Shown here: piece after piece, positions 26,967-37,984 of the stretch
Position numbering within the stretch: the stretch's first letter is position 1
How the letters are laid out: the number at the start of each line of letters is the position of its first letter
Notes under the pieces: model-generated
What the model saw: only the letters and a program-made list of their open reading frames with translations
Databases searched by the model: none
Told to the model about the DNA's origin: nothing
Assembly: GCF_038396675.1 (NCBI RefSeq)
Contig: NC_088929.1
Location: 38,011,501 to 38,075,500, forward strand
Origin: Hydra vulgaris
Taxonomy: Eukaryota > Cnidaria > Hydrozoa > Anthoathecata > Hydridae
DNA length: 64,000 nt
Direction of reading: 5' to 3'
Program-made: the position numbers and the translations under genes

Positions 26967-27065
<99 letters not shown>

Positions 27066-27077
27066 ATATAAATATAT

Positions 27078-27142
<65 letters not shown>
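26873..27142. repeat. (TA)n arrays with an inverted AAGCTGTGG / CCACAGCTT pair
   Basis: AAGCTGTGG (26873-26881) leads into about 80 bp of TA, closed by CCACAGCTT (26961-26969); a further TA array follows to 27142. The first unit can extrude as one long hairpin. Open poly(YI) frames here are not genes. Confidence 0.9.
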
Positions 27143-27148
<6 letters not shown>

Positions 27149-28079
27149 AAAAAAGATAAAGTGCTTAGTAAAATTTTTTTCTTCCTAAGCAATTATGAAT
27201 AATTATGATAAATATAGAGTATTTTTATTGATTAAGACTGTATATAAATAAAGCTCATATTTATCATCATGTGTACATTGTGAAATACAGCTGGTCATTA
27301 TTTTTTTTTATATACATTAAATTAAAGGTACTAAATGTTTTTTCTTTTAACTGCATATTTTTTTTACATCAATAAATGTATAAATTTGTTATTGTTTTTG
27401 AAAAGTATTTATATTTTTGCTTTAAATTTTTTACTATGTTTTTAACATTTAAATAAGCTTTAGTATAATCTACGATAGTGGCACACTACATATATTTTAT
27501 GTTATCTTTATGTTCATTCTAAGTAAATATTATTGGGTTTTTGGCAAAAAAAAACAAAACAGATTTGAATTTATCAGTTGTTTTGTGAAGTCATATAACA
27601 AGTTAGTTTATTGATATTGAAAATGAACAAAAATTAAATTAGTTTTTTTTTAGAAATTAGGAAAGAATTTTTTATCACCCTGCAGTTTCTATTGTTCTAT
27701 TGTTACTCCAAATTACAGTATTTTTAAAAATTTTTTCAAAAATCCTTTCGAAATTTTAATTAACTTCAGAGTTTTTTAAATAATTATTCAAAGAATTTAA
27801 TTATATCTTAGTTAAAATATATTTAACAAAAAAAATTGAATTAAAAATATTAAAAAAATTTGAACTAAAAAATAACTAATGGTTTGCTTAAAAAACCACT
27901 GTTTAATTTGTTATACATTAGCACAAGAAGTTATTACATTTAAATCCACATTATGTTATTAAAACTAAAGAAATCAGAAAGATTAGAAATCCAGATATCT
28001 CGCATACCTCAAGATTAAGTATATTAAGAATAAATGAAGCTATGAATGTCACAGAAATAAAAAAAAACTAATCGAATTC

Positions 28080-29011
28080 CAAGATGTCAAACTTTATTAA
28101 AAGCTTTTGATATCTCAAGAGCAATAGCCTTTGCCTCTTTGCCTCCATCTAATGCACAATAAAATTGTTTTGACACTTAACAGGCAAACTGTAGAACAAG
28201 ATGATTAAAAGCCATATTGATTGTTAGATTGTAAGTTGTTTGAATCGAGATCAATTAAAGTAAAAGATTTTAAGAATTAAAGTTAGTTAAAGATTTAAAG
28301 ATCTTTCTAATAAGAGAATGAAAGCTGGTTGGAAATTTTATTTTAGTTAATTAATTTAGGTTTTAGTTTACAATGATATTTACCAAATTTTTTCATAGTT
28401 GGATTTTTTTTCCCCCCACTTTAAAGCATTATAATTGGGTAAATTTAAAGTTTACATTAACTTTTTAATTCCAATAAGTCGGTCTTTTTCTCTACTCTTA
28501 GTGTCAACAGATTTTAATGATCAATTTTATTTGAATTGAGACTAATTAAAGTTATTTAAAGGTTTAAAGATCTTGCTAACAAGAGAGTGAAAGCTGGTTG
28601 GGTAATTATTAGAGGGGGTCATGATGTTTTCCAGAGTTTTAAAGATTGGAACTACAGATTCCATTTTCCAGCGGGCAGGAAAACAAGATTCAGTGAAGTA
28701 CTTATTAAAAAGTTTAGAGAGAATTGACAAGATTTGGTGATCATTTATATTCAAGAGATTAATTAGAGGAAAGGTTTAAAGATCCTTGGGAAAGGTAAAA
28801 AGATCAAACACGTGAATTAGAGATTAAATAATAATTTTTTTTTTTTGATGACACTGTTAACCATTTTCCAAAAGTCTCTAAAACCTAATTTTTGAGATAA
28901 AATATGTGATTTAGTAATCTGAAAATAATGGAGCTTAGAGTTAGACAGCACTTTTTTAATTTCTTGTACTAATAAAAAGATGTTTGTTTTTAAGAGAGTT
29001 AGTTTTATCAA
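28080..29011 (-). pseudogene. LINE relic (reverse transcriptase) in mL37 intron 1
   Basis: Minus strand: 29011-28817 contains SHILSQKLGFRDFWKMVNSV, like the region upstream of RT in CR1-type LINEs. 28754-28542 contains LSKLFNKYFTESCFPARWK and SVVPIFK, the first RT blocks (FNxCLxxxxFPxxWKxAxVxPIFK). Near 28190-28100 comes GGKEAKAIALDISRAFNKVW, the catalytic LDxxxAFDxV block with D changed to N. Between them 28235-28345 and 28530-28610 are direct repeats of each other (TTTAAAGATCTT..CTAA.AAGAGA.TGAAAGCTGGTTGG). Clearly inactive. Confidence 0.7.
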
Positions 29012-29708
29012 AAGAAATGATTGCGATTAAATTTAGTTGCGGAGATAAGCTACTTGTAGCATCAGGGCATGTTATAAAGTTTTGTTGCGTAATGGAAAAG
29101 CATAATGCAAGTAGATGTAACTTTACTCAATATACATATTTATATTGTTAAAAGTTGAATTATGTCAGTTGCGTATCTTGAAGTACCGCATTGATATTAA
29201 ATCTAATTTGAAACCACGTTAAAAATTAGTTTAAGACTTTTAATTCTTTATTTTTATGAAGTATTTATAAAATATCTTTAAAACTTATACTGTTTATTTC
29301 TTAAAACATTCCTAGCATTCAATAACATTATCATCTTATATTTGCTTTCTCACATTTTAGTTTTTTTTTTTTTAAAATAAGGAAGCAATTGTTTATGGGT
29401 GAATTTCTTAACAAAATTCACGTCAAAAAAAAACAAACTTCAAACAATTTTTTTTAAACAAAATCTTTACATACTACTCATAAACTAGTAAATCATTTTT
29501 AATTGACGTTCATTCTATGATCAATCTAAAGAATTTATGATAATGAATAAAACTTTTGGTAAAATACCATTTCAAAACTAAAAAAATCCTATTTTTATAA
29601 ATTTGTTATATAAGGTTTACTAAAAAAATAATTTTGTTTACAGGCTTGCTTATGGTTTATCCGGCAATGCATTTATATACAGTTATAAGCACTAAGCACT
29701 TTTGTATA

Positions 29709-29910
29709 TGTAATATTAATTCTATATTTGTTTTTCTCACACACTTTGTAAATATCTTTACTCAATATATATACATTTGCAAATACCCCCGAGGGTATAA
29801 TAAACATTATAAACGTTATACACAATGTAATAAATGACACACCCACAACGTTCCTTCTGTCGCAATACAACAATAGTTTATATATAATACAGTTATTTAC
29901 ACTAATTACA
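29709..29910 (-). repeat. 3' LTR of the Ty3-type element
   Basis: 202 bp, TGTAAT...ATTACA; GTATA duplication immediately outside. Confidence 0.92.
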
Positions 29911-29986
29911 ACACCCCTTGATCTCTAGATCACAAAGTCCGCATACTTATTCGGAAACCTCCGCACTCGCGTCGATCTTCGGAGAT

Positions 29987-31663
29987 TTAGGTTATCCGCG
30001 ATGGGTTCTTCCGATTCTCAGCTACAATGGGAGCAGGACGGACGTCCGACATGTGTCTCGGCAATCCATTGATTTCTACCGAAACTCCTCGTCCTTCATC
30101 TGAGACTCTTCCTCTGTTCCATTCGCTCGTGCATTTTGAGTCAGGTGGTTTTACAAATACTTCTTGTCCTTGTGTATAGTTGTGGAGAACTTCCGCGTTA
30201 GTTTTGGCAGAAATTGTGTGTGGTTTCCACTCGTAGGAAAATATAGCTTTGTAGGGGAGCGATGTTTCCTCGCCATTTTTTCTGGGAGCTATGTTATACC
30301 AATATACCATTTTTAACGGGTCTTTGCCACTTCTGGCTGCCATGCGCTTGATTGTGCGATGATGACGTTCAACAATTCCATTTCCAAATGGCCTGTAAGC
30401 GCAACGAAACAAGATGGACACTCCCCAATCTGCGCATAATTCACCAACGAGTTTTGAGCGAAAAGTCTTGCTGTTGTCAAGTAGAACTTGCCACGGAGGT
30501 CCTCTTTCTCGGAATATTTCTTCTAAATGGAAGCACACTGTTGTTTCTTTCTCGTTCTGTAGCCTTCTCCAAATTGCAAACTTGCTCCTTTTTCCACAGC
30601 CAATAATAGACAAGTAAATCTCTGATTTGTAGTGGGTTATGTCAATAGCCAAACGATGCCAGCTCTTTCCAACTTCAAGATTTCCTTCTTCCCATCTAAT
30701 CGGCGCAGGATTCACCGATAAACATCTTTCGCAACTTTTCACGACTGATTCAACGTCTTTTCTGCAAACTTTCTCCTTCGGATATGTTTGTTTCATCAAA
30801 TAAAGTGTTCGATTGACTCCAAAGTGATGAAGATTATGAAACGACTTCACATCAGGCGGTACAATGTTTGCTGTCATTGCAGAATGGTTTGCATGCAGCC
30901 AGTTCTGTGGTACCCTCGTAAGAGCATCGGCTTTGTTTTCTGCTGACTTTACCAGGAAAAGTTTTAATTTTATATTGCACTCCTTCACAAGGTCTTCAAT
31001 TAATGACAACCGGCGACGGACAAGTGGTTCTCCAAGACCGTGTACTCGAACGGGTTTGTCACCGATAATTAAGGATCTCAACCAACCGACAACAGTAGCC
31101 GAATCACACTTTATGTTAATACATTCGAATCCCCATTTTGTTGCTAGATTAATTCCTTTTATCACGGCTTCTAACTCTGCAAGATTAATGTGAGCCGTAT
31201 CATCTTGTTTCCTCAGCCACGAACAGTCTTCTACTATTTCCCCAGCCACTTCCAAAACTATGCCAACAGCTAAACTGCTTGCATCGCACCACACTGTTGC
31301 TTCAGAAATGTTTTTGACGTTCCATGACCCATGAACGGGATCTTCCTTTGTAAGTCTTTCATTCAAACTGCTTACTAATTTAACAACTCGTTCGTTCACC
31401 AAAGAGTCCCATCCACAACTACTCGAAACTCTTTTTAGATAGCTGCACGAAGGGCGCAGCCAATTTGCTATTGGAAAATGTCCGGTCAGCTGTCCGCACC
31501 AAGAAAAGATTTGCCGACGTGTCATTTTTCCTTCCGGAACTTTGGGTATGTTGTCACGTTTCCAACGGACTTGGTTGCATTGTTTGTACACTCGCAATCC
31601 AAGCACACGACCACCGACAAGTTTTTCTGGCAACTTAGAATCCAAGCCATATTTTTTCAAGAG
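29987..31663 (-). CDS. pol of the Ty3-type element, part 2: RT end, RNase H and integrase
   Basis: About 560 codons, open to the TGA-side end at 29987. Starts with the RT thumb/connection (LKKYGLDSKLPEKL, RRQIFSWCGQLTGHFPIANW). RNase H follows (VWCDASSLAVGIVLE, INLAELEAVIKGINLATKW, IKCDSATVVGWL: D-E-D). Then integrase, with the zinc-binding HFGVNRTLYLMK...C..C, catalytic Asp in RLAIDITHYK, second Asp in QVLLDNSKTFRS, and the Glu in GNGIVERHHRTIKRMA. The C-terminal tail is short and no chromodomain is evident. It is separated from its start by the SINE, so it cannot be made from the normal fusion any more. Confidence 0.87.
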   Translation of the reverse strand, partial: LLKKYGLDSKLPEKLVGGRVLGLRVYKQCNQVRWKRDNIPKVPEGKMTRRQIFSWCGQLTGHFPIANWLRPSCSYLKRVSSSCGWDSLVNERVVKLVSSLNERLTKEDPVHGSWNVKNISEATVWCDASSLAVGIVLEVAGEIVEDCSWLRKQDDTAHINLAELEAVIKGINLATKWGFECINIKCDSATVVGWLRSLIIGDKPVRVHGLGEPLVRRRLSLIEDLVKECNIKLKLFLVKSAENKADALTRVPQNWLHANHSAMTANIVPPDVKSFHNLHHFGVNRTLYLMKQTYPKEKVCRKDVESVVKSCERCLSVNPAPIRWEEGNLEVGKSWHRLAIDITHYKSEIYLSIIGCGKRSKFAIWRRLQNEKETTVCFHLEEIFRERGPPWQVLLDNSKTFRSKLVGELCADWGVSILFRCAYRPFGNGIVERHHRTIKRMAARSGKDPLKMVYWYNIAPRKNGEETSLPYKAIFSYEWKPHTISAKTNAEVLHNYTQGQEVFVKPPDSKCTSEWNRGRVSDEGRGVSVEINGLPRHMSDVRPAPIVAENRKNPSRIT

Positions 31664-31925
31664 TTTTTTTTTTTTTTTGTTATTCACCTCCTCAAGGCCG
31701 AGAAGGCCACTACAGACGAGGAGGTTACTTAATAGTGGTTATAACCCTCTCTCAACTCTATAACTCCGAAACACGAACCTTGACGAACAAGGCCGCTGCG
31801 CGGAGAAACAAGTTGAGCGCGGTACTACCAGGGACGTGGTGGGGATCGAACTCGGAACCTCTAGGTTCCGAGTTTCGGTTCCGGTTCTCAGTTCTTGAAC
31901 TCTGCAACTTGACACTATGTTATTA
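31664..31925 (-). mobile_element. tRNA-headed SINE, copy inside retrotransposon pol
   Basis: Minus-strand orientation: a head with a GAGTTCGATCCCC B-box-like motif, then CTGGTAGTACCGCGCTCAAC, GTTCGTGTTTCGGAGTTATA, a 3' part GAGGAGGTGAATAAC, and a poly(A) of about 15 (31664-31678 as T on the + strand). Shares the body with copies at 41165-41368 and 51237-51393. Being inside a nearly intact LTR element, this copy is younger than that insertion. The outer 5' limit is approximate, and no target duplication was recognised. Confidence 0.75.
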
Positions 31926-32980
31926 TTGACAATGATATCATCAATAAATGAATCCGTCCCAGACTCGACAAATTTATCTAAGGATAATACCTTTTTTAAG
32001 ATTTTAGTCATTATTCTGGGCGCCACATTTAAACCAAAACCCAATCTTGTTAGACAGTAACGCTGCCCTTCATATTCCACAACTTGATATTTCCATAATG
32101 CTTCGTCGACACGAATTTGCAGGTACGCTTTCTTTAAGTCGATTATCTCAAGATTTTCTCCCAACTTTCTCCAGTTGCGAAGTTTGGTACTGCAAACATC
32201 GCCATCTGCAGTATGACTGGATACAAATTGATTCAACTCCCGGTAGTCCATCACCGGACGTATTTTTAACTTATTTCGTTGAGTTACTGCCATCAATGGA
32301 ATGATGCCATTACATCTCCCTTCAAATGGTTTCAGCCATCCCTGTGCTATCCATTCACTTATTTCCATCGCGTACTCACTTTTAATGTCCTCAGAGATAT
32401 GATAGTTTGGAATTTTGTTAGTTAACGTTGGTGGTTCCATCAGCCATTTCCAAGACACGCTCCAACTGCCATTTTTGAATTCTGCTACGAAGTCTTTATC
32501 AATCAGCTTTAGAATAGTAGATGAGGATACTTCACTCGTTTTTTCTTGAGAAACAGCAGTAGCACCGATAGTTAATTGTTCCACATTGAAGTTTATGGTT
32601 TCGCCGTCTCTCCCGACTTGGACACCTCCAAGCAGTCGTATTGCGTCCATACCAAGTAGCATTTGATATTCGGGAACAATGTCTGCCACCAGGCATTCCA
32701 AATCGATGGTGGTATCATTTATAGAAAGATTAACAACAATCTGGTGTTTTATTTCAATTGAGTTTCCATTCATCATAACAACCTTTTCTCTTGCGAGTTT
32801 GACATTTTTTGCGTTTATAATTTCCCGACTTAAAATGGATTTGGAGCATCCAGTATCCAACAATGCTTTTATTTTTCTTCCATTAACATATACGCAGAGA
32901 GTTGGCGGTTTTAAATTTTGTGGGAAGCCGCTCGCACAAAAACGGGTGGCTTCCCTTCCACGTTTTTTGAGTTCGTACAC
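31926..32980 (-). CDS. pol of the Ty3-type element, part 1: protease and reverse transcriptase
   Basis: Open in the -1 frame relative to gag, overlapping it by 70 nt. Residues about 35-130 form the aspartic protease (ALLDTGCSKSIL, active-site DTG). RT follows, with RPVMDYRELNQF, LEIIDLKKAYLQIRVDE (first catalytic Asp), YCLTRLGFGLNVAPRIM and the YxDD box as FIDDI (about residue 350). The frame then runs into the SINE at about 31925, adding SINE-encoded residues and stopping at 31739. Without the SINE the frame of part 2 is the same, so the pre-insertion pol would have been one continuous ORF. Confidence 0.87.
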
Positions 32981-33675
32981 TTTTTATAGCAGTGCAGGGC
33001 CAGGTGATTGTCCATTCCACACACAAAGCACCTCTTCTTGTCAATTTCTTCGCTACAATTTCGACTGATATGTCCATCCTCGCCGCAACGGTAGCAAGTT
33101 ACGGTCTTTCTTCCGCGTCCTTGAGGAACCTGCCTTGGACTGATGGCAACAGGATTCACGCAACTAACAAAACATGATTCTTTACGACGTAAAATTACCA
33201 AACTTCTTGATTTTTTAGCGATCTGGTACAGCGACATTGTTGATATTGAGCATGCGGTTTGCAGCTGTTTTCTTGCTTCGTCAGGTAACCCGAGAATGAA
33301 TGCGCACCTTATCCACTCTTCGCTTACGTGAGTTGATATTAGCTTGCTCAGCCTCGTTAATTCTGCGAGATATACGTCAACAGACTCGTTCTCTTTAAGA
33401 TGGCGATTTACGAATTCTTCGTATGCTGTTAGCGGAGAAGCAGAGAAGGTTGTAGTCAGTGCATTTTTCACTTCTTTGTAGTCTTCTTTTATTTCATCAC
33501 TAAGACCTTGATAAACGGCAAACGCTCCGCCAGAGAGAAATAAGGGGAGCACCACATGCAACTCGTCAACTTTTTGAAGTTTTGCAACCAGTTCCAATTT
33601 CTGTATCCATTCTGAAAACTCACCCGAACCATCGTATTGCGACACCAAATCTGCAAACTTTATCACTATACTCAT
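32911..33675 (-). CDS. gag of the Ty3-type retrotransposon
   Basis: 254 codons from ATG 33675 (minus), only 13 nt inside the 5' LTR boundary; the frame is open upstream but has no earlier ATG. The N-terminal two thirds resemble the capsid domain of Ty3-type gag (EWIQKLELVAKLQ, YEEFVNRHLKENESVDVYLA, AFILGLPDEARKQL). The C-terminal end has two CCHC zinc knuckles, CYRCGEDGHISRNC and CFVCGMDNHLALHC, which bind genomic RNA. The stop at 32911-32913 comes 48 nt after the A-AAA-AAC slip site that opens pol in the -1 frame. The reading frame is fully open, so capsid protein could still be made. Confidence 0.88.
   Translation of the reverse strand: MSIVIKFADLVSQYDGSGEFSEWIQKLELVAKLQKVDELHVVLPLFLSGGAFAVYQGLSDEIKEDYKEVKNALTTTFSASPLTAYEEFVNRHLKENESVDVYLAELTRLSKLISTHVSEEWIRCAFILGLPDEARKQLQTACSISTMSLYQIAKKSRSLVILRRKESCFVSCVNPVAISPRQVPQGRGRKTVTCYRCGEDGHISRNCSEEIDKKRCFVCGMDNHLALHCYKKCTNSKNVEGKPPVFVRAASHKI
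32922..32968 (-). promoter_or_regulatory. Programmed -1 ribosomal frameshift site between gag and pol
   Basis: On the minus strand, the heptamer A-AAA-AAC lies in gag phase (plus coordinates 32962-32968). It is followed by a 6-nt spacer GTGGAA (32956-32961), then stem GGGAAGCC (32948-32955), an 18-nt loop (32930-32947) and GGCTTCCC (32922-32929), a perfect 8-bp stem. pol is open in exactly the -1 frame from 32980. This is the textbook layout of retroviral and retrotransposon -1 frameshift signals. A pseudoknot with the loop is possible but not shown. Confidence 0.85.
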
Positions 33676-33688
33676 TGCCGAAATAGCT

Positions 33689-33889
33689 TGTAATATTAAT
33701 TCTATATTTGTTTTTCTCACACACTTTGTAAATATCTTTACTCAATATATATACATTTGCAAATACCCCGAGGGTATAATAAACATTATAAACGTTATAT
33801 ACAATGTAATAAATGACACACCCACAACGTTCCTTCTGTCGCAATACAACAATAGTTTATATATAATACAGTTATTTACACTAATTACA
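33689..33889 (-). repeat. 5' LTR of the Ty3-type element
   Basis: 201 bp, two differences from its partner (four rather than five Cs in the TACCCCGAGG stretch, and T for C near 33800). The GTATA duplication follows at 33890-33894. Confidence 0.92.
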
Positions 33890-34014
33890 GTATATTAGCA
33901 TTTTTGTAACAGGATAAACAAATTTATTTATCTGAAACTATAAATAAATAAACCAAATAGTTGAATGTAAAACGAACATAAAAAAGTAACTTGAATTTTT
34001 TTTTTGACATCTTC

Positions 34015-34345
34015 ACTTCCAACAAGGCTGCAAGCAGCCACTATTAGAGTTGGAAGTTAATGGAAAAGATAAGATGATGTTAATAGAGCAAGATAATGAT
34101 ATTTGTAGAAAAGAGAAAGAGAAGCAGCATTACAACGATGTGATAATGGTTGGAGGTTGGATGCAAGTGCAGGTCTAACTGTTTACAATGCATTTTTGAA
34201 CCTTATCTAAAAGAGTAAGGGCATCGTTGGAAGATCCACCCCAGATATGGCAGTATTCCATACAAGGACTGATTTGAGATTTATAGAGATAAAGAATAGA
34301 ATCAAAGGTAAGAAAGTGGTGAGCATGCTAAAGCTAAAATCTTAC
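34015..34345 (-). pseudogene. LINE 3' ORF end fragment
   Basis: Minus strand translation contains LYKSQISPCMEYCHIWGGSS and LTLLDKVQKCIVN, the segment after the RT domain of a LINE type very common in Hydra (YKSxIRPxMEYCxHIWxGAS, LLDxIQRR). Frames are broken. The sequence TTCCAACAAGGCTGCAAGC marks its low-coordinate end. Unrelated in position to the LINE relic at 28080-29011. Confidence 0.65.
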
Positions 34346-34375
34346 TTCTGATCTTTCTTGAAGATGAAGGGTAGA

Positions 34376-34472
34376 TGACTCATTGAGTACATTACTGATT
34401 GATTGTACTCATTGAGTATTGTACTGATTGTACTGAGATTGTATTGATTGATTGTACTCATTGAGTACATTA
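34376..34472. repeat. Tandem repeat of ATTGATTGTACTCATTGAGTA units
   Basis: Units with GTACTCATTGAGTA, itself nearly palindromic, occur around 34380, 34408 and 34457, separated by degenerate units. Confidence 0.75.
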
Positions 34473-34684
34473 CAATAAATATTGGAAGATCTAGATTATT
34501 GTGATAACAATAAGCTGAAAAAAATTAAGATTTTTCTGAGTTAAAGTTCACCAACCACTGAGAGCCCCATGCTGTAGCTGAAGTGAGATCTTTTTCAAGC
34601 TCAAATGTCCCCTCCCAGCCATCAAGACAAAAATAAAATAAATTTAAATTGTATGTTTTTTCATTTTAAATAAAAAAACATTAG

Positions 34685-34755
34685 TTTTCATTTTAAATAA
34701 AAAAACAGAGAATTAAATTTACTTAATTCTCTGTTTTTTTTATTTAAAATGAAAA
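34685..34755. repeat. Hairpin, ~31-bp stem with one bulge
   Basis: TTTTCATTTTAAATAAAA...CAGAGAATTA (34685-34715) pairs with 34724-34755, with a one-base difference in the A/T run (7 against 8). The left arm is also preceded by a direct copy of its first 25 bp (34657-34681). Confidence 0.85.
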
Positions 34756-35310
34756 TTATTTCACTATTGCAGTGAGATAATTTTTATTTTTTTTTAAATT
34801 TGCAACAGTCAATGACTGCTTAATAATTTCTGCATAAACTGTTAAAATATTCCAATTGAAGAAAAGTTTTTCGTAATGTAATTGGCTTTCGTAACATAAT
34901 TGGGGTTATGTAATTGACTTAACGTGTAGATAAATCATCATAAATCACCTAATATGTAAAGCGTAACATAACAAGGCATGTAATGTATTCTATCTAGTCC
35001 TAAAGTTAGAAAACAAAATTTCTTTATATTAACATGAACAAGAAGCAATTAACATTTATTTACTTTGAATTTGAAGTTATTAATAGTTACAATTTACTAG
35101 TGTTATTATTGACTAAAAGTCCACTAGTTGAAAGTCAAAATGATTCAACTTTGAAAAGGCGAGTAGTCAATTTAACCGACTTTTCTTGGATTTCCTACTA
35201 ATCCACTGAGAGTTAATTTAGTTGAGTTGATAATCTTAACATCATTTTTTTATTAACTTTTTAAATCTTTAAATTTTGTTTATTTAAGTAATAAGAAAAG
35301 CATGTACTAT

Positions 35311-35645
<335 letters not shown>

Positions 35646-35884
35646 ACCCTCGGAATTAGGGTCGGCATCTAAAAACACAAATATATATTCATTTGTCCTT
35701 ATTCTGAGGGTTGTATAAATATATATACAAGAGTTGAATTAAGCGATCGTGAAATAAAAAATCTGGAAAAATATCTGTTCTTCAAAATTTTAGTTTATGC
35801 AAAACGGTGTTCTTTGTAAGATTTAAGGGGTGAATCAACTTTTTGAAAAATGTTTAGGTAAAGAGCTGTAAGATCAATGGTGTT

Positions 35885-37984
35885 AAAATGATCAAGCGTA
35901 ACAAAAATAGCACTAGCGGGCGTGAATTCGTAAAATGCATTGCGATGGCTGTGCGTGAAAAATTTGCCAATATCCTGAAAGAAGCTTAATTCTTCTCAAT
36001 TTTGTGCAATGCTAGCCAAGCTCAAAAAACAAAGAAAGAAAAAGAGTTAGTTTTGGCAAGAATTGAAAGATGTGGTTCTCCTTTTTATATGGTTCTGGAT
36101 CTAGTTGATATTGATAGGTTTGGCGGAGGAGAAGCAGACTCCATTGTCAAGGGAATCAATAACATTTTTGAAACCGGGGAATTTAAACTAGAGTCCAATG
36201 ATTACAAAAAAAAATTAGTCAGTATTACATCCGATGGTGTAAGTGTAAACTTTGGAAAATATCGTGTCATAGCGCAAATAAAGGCAGATAGGGAATCGCT
36301 ACTTCCAGTTCATTGTGTCAACCACAGAGTCCAACTGGCAGTTAAAGAGGTTTTTTCCGAGATCTCTAAATTGAAAAAAGTTGATGAATTTTACAATACA
36401 AATTTTTATCTGCTTCGAAACTCGGGGAAAATAAAACAAGAAGTAATAAATGCATCTGCAGCTTTAGGTAAAGTTTTTAAGCCACAAAGTTTGCGGTAAA
36501 ACGTTGTGGCTTAAAACCATAATTAATATTTTAGTTTATCATTTTATTTTCCAAGAACTTGGCTCATAGTGAAAACACATTACAAGATTACCTTTCTTAC
36601 ATTACCTGGGATTTTTCTAAGATAAATGTAAACTATTCAATTTTTAAATATTAAACTAGATTAGATATTTTAGGTACTACGCATTACACTCTACCAAAAC
36701 TAACAGGAACGAGGTTTGTTGGCCATCATATAAGAGCTTTTAAGAATTTACTGGAGTCCTGGCCAGTTTATATAGTGGCCTACGAGAACTACGTAAATGA
36801 ATGGAAAAACCCTATAACTACAAAAGCAAAGGTTCAAGGGTTACTAAAGAAATTTAAATCATATAACTTTCTTTGCACTGTTGCCGTTTATCATGATATG
36901 CTAGAGCTCATTGTGCCAGCATCGAAAGTATTTGTAGCAAATAAACTGTTGCCGCATGATATTCTAGCTACAATCAACCGAACAAATTTAGAACTGGAAT
37001 TGAAACTCGAAGAAATCGATACAGATTTAGAATTTTTAGATAGCTATGTATCACGTTACATTGTTATTGAGGGCAAACATAACTTATCTGAAACAATGTC
37101 TGGTCAGTTTAGTAAAGCTGGCGACAAACGAAAACACCCCAGTAATAGAAAGTATATAATAGTAAACTTAGATATGACTTTGGTTGACGTAGATCAAGCA
37201 TTATGCTTAGTCAGAAGTATTAAGAGAAAGGTTATAACCAGACTTATAAATACGTTAAACAGCAGATTCACAAGCATAAAGGAAGAGTCTGAGATTTATC
37301 ACGCCATGTGGCTCATCGACCCGCAGAACTGGACTGACAACAAAGAGTTTGGCTTGGAAGAAATAAAGTTTTTGTCCACGCATTTTAAAACACCATTGGA
37401 ACATTCCAATTTTAATGAAAAGTTAGTTTTCCAAGAATAGAAACTATTTTTGATTCATTCAAGAATCAATCTTGAAGCAATGGTACACAATTGCCAGACA
37501 AGAGAAAATTTCGAGGTCGACGTTGTACAAAAAGTCAAAGTTTCCGAATTTATTAAAAGTTATATAGATTATCTTTGCAATTTCCGGATCAAACTCAAGC
37601 GTGGAGCGAATGTTTAGCACAGTAACTAACATAATATCATATCAATGTTTATCTATGAATCACAACACTCTAAATGATAGCATTATGATATTAGGAAACC
37701 ATGGAAGCTGGTCAAAAGAAGAAATAATCCTGATTAAAAAGCAAGCAAAAGAAATTTATTTGAATAAGAGACGAGTGGTTCAAGTTGATAATGATCCAGT
37801 TGACTATATGACAACAGCAACAACATTGATTACAAATCAAATTTTTGATGACGATGATGAAATATACAGTGCTGATGAAGACATGACTGATGAATTAGCT
37901 GCATTCCGTTTTGACAATGTAGAAGAGGAAACACCGTTGACAAAAGTTGAGGGGAAAATCTGTTATTTAACTTATAATGAATAG
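35885..37984 (+). pseudogene. hAT-superfamily transposase relic (ZNF862/KIAA1586-like)
   Basis: Three open stretches on the + strand: 36002-36499, 36775-37440 and 37601-37984, broken by stops and frameshifts between them. Motifs: LVSITSDGVSVNFGKYRVI (catalytic Asp with SDG, plus N), LLPVHCVNHRVQLAVKEVF (the C..H.. block typical of this hAT branch), and at the C terminus SSVERMFSTVTNI, the dimerisation-domain signature with an acidic tail (DDDDEIYSADEDM). The N-terminal zinc finger is not evident. Some vertebrate genes (ZNF862, KIAA1586) derive from this branch, but here the breaks and lack of splicing signals argue for a dead transposon. No TIRs were found. It lies in mL37 intron 1, same strand. 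Confidence 0.7.

Larger units (their letters stand above)
29709..33889 (-). mobile_element. Ty3-type LTR retrotransposon, near-intact, with SINE insertion
   Basis: LTRs at 29709-29910 and 33689-33889 begin TGTAAT and end ATTACA, and differ by one substitution and one indel over about 202 bp. The 5-bp target duplication GTATA is perfect (29704-29708, 33890-33894). The element is transcribed on the minus strand, with order gag, protease, RT, RNase H, integrase as in Ty3/Gypsy elements. gag is open and pol is open except for a SINE at 31664-31925. The near-identical LTRs mean a young insertion. It lies antisense inside mL37 intron 1. A purine-rich stretch (AGAGATCAAGGGG, minus strand) sits just before the 3' LTR as polypurine tract. 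No primer-binding site is apparent after the 5' LTR. Confidence 0.92.

Noticed and set aside
29987..33720. Open frames on the + strand at 30352-31763, 32047-32304, 32679-33331
   Set aside because: Antisense shadows of the retrotransposon gag and pol frames.
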